Under the pieces are notes generated by a model. That model made no database searches. It worked only from the letters and a program-made list of their open reading frames with translations, and was not told the origin of the DNA. From assembly GCA_963921195.1 (NCBI GenBank), contig OY992537.1, positions 75,646,894 to 75,710,893 of the forward strand: a DNA stretch of 64,000 bases. Reading direction: 5' to 3'. Shown piece after piece: positions 61,676 to 64,000 of this stretch (position 1 is the first letter of the stretch; the number at the start of each line of letters is the position of its first letter). Source of the DNA: Pegoplata infirma. Its lineage: Eukaryota > Arthropoda > Insecta > Diptera > Anthomyiidae. Position numbers and translations under genes: made by a program.

Positions 61676-62738
61676 ATTGAATAGTTCATGCGAATAAGGA
61701 CGAATAGACCACTTTTTCGCAAACACGTTTTTTTGCATAAATGCATTTTATTAGCAGAGCCCTACAATCCGATGCAGAAATTTTGGGGAAATTTTGACTT
61801 TTAAGGCTAAAAAAATTAATTTGAAAGTGCAATATCGTATATTTTTATATTTTTGTTTAAATTGGGAGTGAACTAACGCACAATTTTGATTAAATACAAC
61901 ACAAAAACATACAAAAATTTTATTTTCGGTAACAATGTGTTAAAAGAACATTACGAGGAACAAACCACACTTATTATATTGGCAAAAAATTTTACCGTTC
62001 TTGAGTTATAAGACTTTAAAGTGTGGAAAGCAAAAAGGGCGAATATCCATCCTTAACAAAATATTATATAAAAATTATTTAGCTGCGAGTTTAAAATTGA
62101 TATTAGCTAAAATTTGAAATTGTACACAAAAAAAACGATCTTAGCACATACAAACTTTTAGTGTTAATACTGCATCCAATGTCAGGAATAAAAAACAAAA
62201 TTTTTTTCATGTCCTTTTATGTTACGTCGTAATATGCAGTCAAGGGTTAATACTATAATTCCTAAAAATGTATTTAGTGTCATAAAGAATTACTACTGCA
62301 TCAAATGGCAGGAATATAAAAAAAATTAACAAAAAAATTTTTTTTTGCATGTCCTGGCAATCCTTAAAAAGTGTATCCTTGAAGTCCTTAAAGTGTTACA
62401 AACAAATACCAACCATAGTTCGTCAAGTATTGCAAGTCTCATGAAAATGTAGTCAAAATCTGCTGCAAAATAACACATTTTTATTCAAATTTCAATACAT
62501 TTTTTTGGATATTCGCCCTTTTTCCATTTAAGCAAAAAATTGATGTCCAATTTTTGGCAAGTTCTCTTTCGAATACCTTACTAAAATTTTGTATATAGGT
62601 AGATGTGACCTAAATCTTTAAGCTAAAACCAAAAAGTTGACAAAAATATTATTTTTTAACCGTTTCCTGCGTTTTTATTGTCCCCTATAAAATTCTACAA
62701 ATGGTCTATTCGTCTTTATTCGCATGAACTATTCAATT
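61676..62738. mobile_element. Foldback, TIR AATTGAATAGTTCATGCGAA
   Basis: A 37-base inverted repeat with one mismatch: AATTGAATAGTTCATGCGAA / TAARGACGAATAGACCA at 61676-61712 and 62702-62738. Inner GGGCGAATATCC / GGATATTCGCCC also pair. On the right it abuts a module copy at the word ACTGTTTTCATTTTC. No coding content. Confidence 0.8.
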
Positions 62739-62913
62739 ACTGTTTTCATTTTCTTAAAACCAAGAAGGTTTGCAACTTATACAATAACTCACCTGCTGGT
62801 GAATCAAAGCGTTTTTCACCAGATGGTGAATAAAACGTAACATAATTTTTTTTTCAAAAAGAAAATATGTTTTCATAAATTTTTTTAAATAAATATTTTT
62901 TTCATAATTTTTT
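62739..62913 (-). repeat. TTCACCAGCTGGTGAA module, inverted copy, with T-rich minisatellite
   Basis: ACTGTTTTCATTTTCTTAAA, TCACCTGCTGGTGAATC, TTTTTCACCAGATGGTGAAT and AAAACGTAAC are the reverse complement of the start of the module. A T-rich TTTTTTCATAA stretch follows. Confidence 0.7.
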
Positions 62914-63406
62914 TTTGATTTTTTCTGTAAGTACAGATCGAGCACGGGCTCTAATTATATTTGTTATAAGGGTCCAAGTTGAAAAACTGCAGAAGAAAAA
63001 TTGAATTTCTAAAAATTATAGACATTTCTGGTATTTCCTATACCGGTTTCAAACACCCCAGTTAGTGTCATCATCAGTAGGATTTTAAATGTCGGTTTGT
63101 CTTGTTAATGAAAACTGTTTTTATATATGTGAATATTTTTAGTTTCTACAGAATACATTTTGACAGTTTCCAACACTACAATTCTATTTCAAGCAATCTC
63201 AACCTCACTTCATACTTTCTTTCAACTTTTTTGTCTCTTACATTATTTCGCAAGGGTTACCAACATGATCTGGAATTGCAGACACAAATCAAGGAATTTG
63301 CGTTTTCTGTTTCGGAGACGTGCCTAATGGCGACATATTTTGTCAGTAATTTTATTTGATTTTTTCTGTAAGTACAGATCGAGCACGGGCTCTAATTATA
63401 TTTGTT
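62914..63406 (+). mobile_element. Penelope-like 3' fragment B with perfect 52-bp flanking direct repeats
   Basis: The insert 62966-63354 is bordered by identical 52-base repeats (62914-62965, 63355-63406; landmarks CTGTAAGTACAGATCGAGCA and CGGGCTCTAATTATATTTGT). Its inverse matches 47501-47814 and extends about 100 bases further at the end after GCAAGGGTT. The hammerhead-like motif lies on the minus strand at about 63019-63077. It interrupts a T-rich minisatellite. The 85-aa frame is not a recognised protein. Confidence 0.6.
63019..63077 (-). ncRNA. Hammerhead-ribozyme-like core, copy B
   Basis: On the minus strand CTGATGA (63077-63071), ACAC...GTGT, GAAA (63050-63047) and the hairpin GGTATAGGAAATACC are identical to copy A at every core position. 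Identity between two separately inserted copies may reflect recent origin rather than selection. Confidence 0.4.
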
Positions 63407-63700
63407 TAATAATTTTTTTTTTTTCAAATTTTTTTTATCAAATTTTTGTTTTTATCAATTTTTTTTTTTATTAAAAATTTTTTCATCAATTTTTATTTTT
63501 TTCATAAAAAAAAAATTTTTTTCGTCAGTTTTTTTTCATCAAAAACTCTTTTTTTTCATTAAATTTTTATTAATTTTTATTTCTTTCATCAATTTAATTT
63601 TTTTCATCAAAAAAAAAATTTTTTTTCATAATTTTTTTTCATCAAAAAAAATTTTTTTTTTTCATTAAAACTTTTTTTCTTAATACACCTAGAAAATGCA
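63407..63700 (-). repeat. T-rich TTTTTTCATCAA minisatellite
   Basis: Complement of the GATGAAAAAA family. The 88-aa Phe-rich frame is an artefact of it. Confidence 0.8.
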
Positions 63701-64000
63701 TTGTTCTTTTTACACGAAAAAAAAACATCCGTGAAAAAAAACAAATTCCGCGAAATCTGCAGCAAAACATTATTATGATTTAATGTTTCGGGCTAGAGTA
63801 CAAAATTCGCAGGCATTTTATATTTAAAAGTGGTACTAATGTATATTTTGAACGCAGGGGAGGGAGACCCTATGAAAGCTTATACTATCTAGATTACGAA
63901 ATTTTAATGGCCGCTGTGCCCTGGCGTGCCATGTAGAACTAAATTGTTCGATTTTCAACTAATTGTAAGCTCAAACATACTTGTTTAATTATAGAAGTTG
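63701..64000 (-). repeat. Composite repeat core, inverted, and trailing sequence
   Basis: CAAAACATTATTATGATTTA and ATGTTT (63763-63788) are the core palindrome, followed by GAGTACAAAATTCGCAGGCA, the inverse of GCGAATTTCGTACTCTTGCC at 12232. With 62739-63700 this forms a minus-strand composite repeat: core, minisatellite, module. The last 150 bases are unassigned. Confidence 0.6.

Noticed and set aside
47434..63359. The frames at 47434-47670 (minus) and 63102-63359 (plus) encode similar peptides of more than 50 residues
   Set aside because: The similarity follows from the inverted repeat copies of the DNA. The frames read the strand opposite to the hammerhead-like sense direction in one copy's orientation, show no domain and diverge outside the repeat.

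Overview
The window reads as a gene-poor, AT-rich, repeat-dense stretch of an insect nuclear genome, most likely a calyptrate (muscoid or blowfly-like) fly. The main reason is the repeated dipteran mini-me/DINE-like unit, a (TA)n tract beside (GTCY)n and a conserved GATCGATTTTAAG-type core, seen at about ten places. CA and CAA microsatellites, Asn/Thr/Gln-rich coding sequence and eukaryotic splice signals agree with this. Nothing bacterial is present: no operons, ribosome binding sites, rRNA genes or CRISPR. The species call is inference.

Only one host coding segment can be supported: a minus-strand exon at 35317-35920. It has an acceptor, an in-frame stop upstream of the ATG, an Asn/Thr/Gln-rich N-terminus, a hydrophobic signal-like segment, and a GTAAGT donor right after it with a phase 1 intron. 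Much of the rest could be intron of this gene or intergenic DNA. Nearly all other short open frames lie in repeats.

The rest is a layered archive of transposons. 0-11 kb: foldback repeats, a tRNA-derived SINE, a palindromic AATATTGATGAAAAA minisatellite, a foldback element split by a hAT-like MITE, and a 1.6 kb palindrome. 11.7-14.2 kb: a CAAGG-ended element holding a composite repeat, which was hit by a Tc1/mariner deletion derivative that keeps the C-terminal transposase domain. 16-24 kb: MITEs, CAAGG elements, and a GACCGATTTGG tandem array broken by a pogo-like element, a CCCAG-ended element and a truncated LINE. 24.8-28.7 kb: a CAAGG element with mini-me, SINE and 140-bp tandem repeats, then a TA-flanked element carrying three tRNA-like modules. 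29.5-34.7 kb: a deep nest in which a foldback element holds a MITE, and a second copy of that MITE holds a hAT-like element, itself holding a MITE that holds another MITE. 36-43 kb: large palindromes. 44.7-45.6 kb: a relic of a transposase helix-turn-helix domain. 45.6-49 kb: mini-me copies and a Penelope-like fragment. 50-58 kb: an 8 kb near-perfect palindrome whose centre was hit by a pogo-like element, with three hAT-like insertions and a foldback. 58-64 kb: a SINE, foldbacks, minisatellite and a second Penelope-like fragment.

At least six insertions are dated relative to one another by intact target-site duplications or by an empty site kept in the opposite arm of a palindrome. None of the elements found keeps a full transposase or reverse transcriptase, so they depended on enzymes encoded elsewhere.
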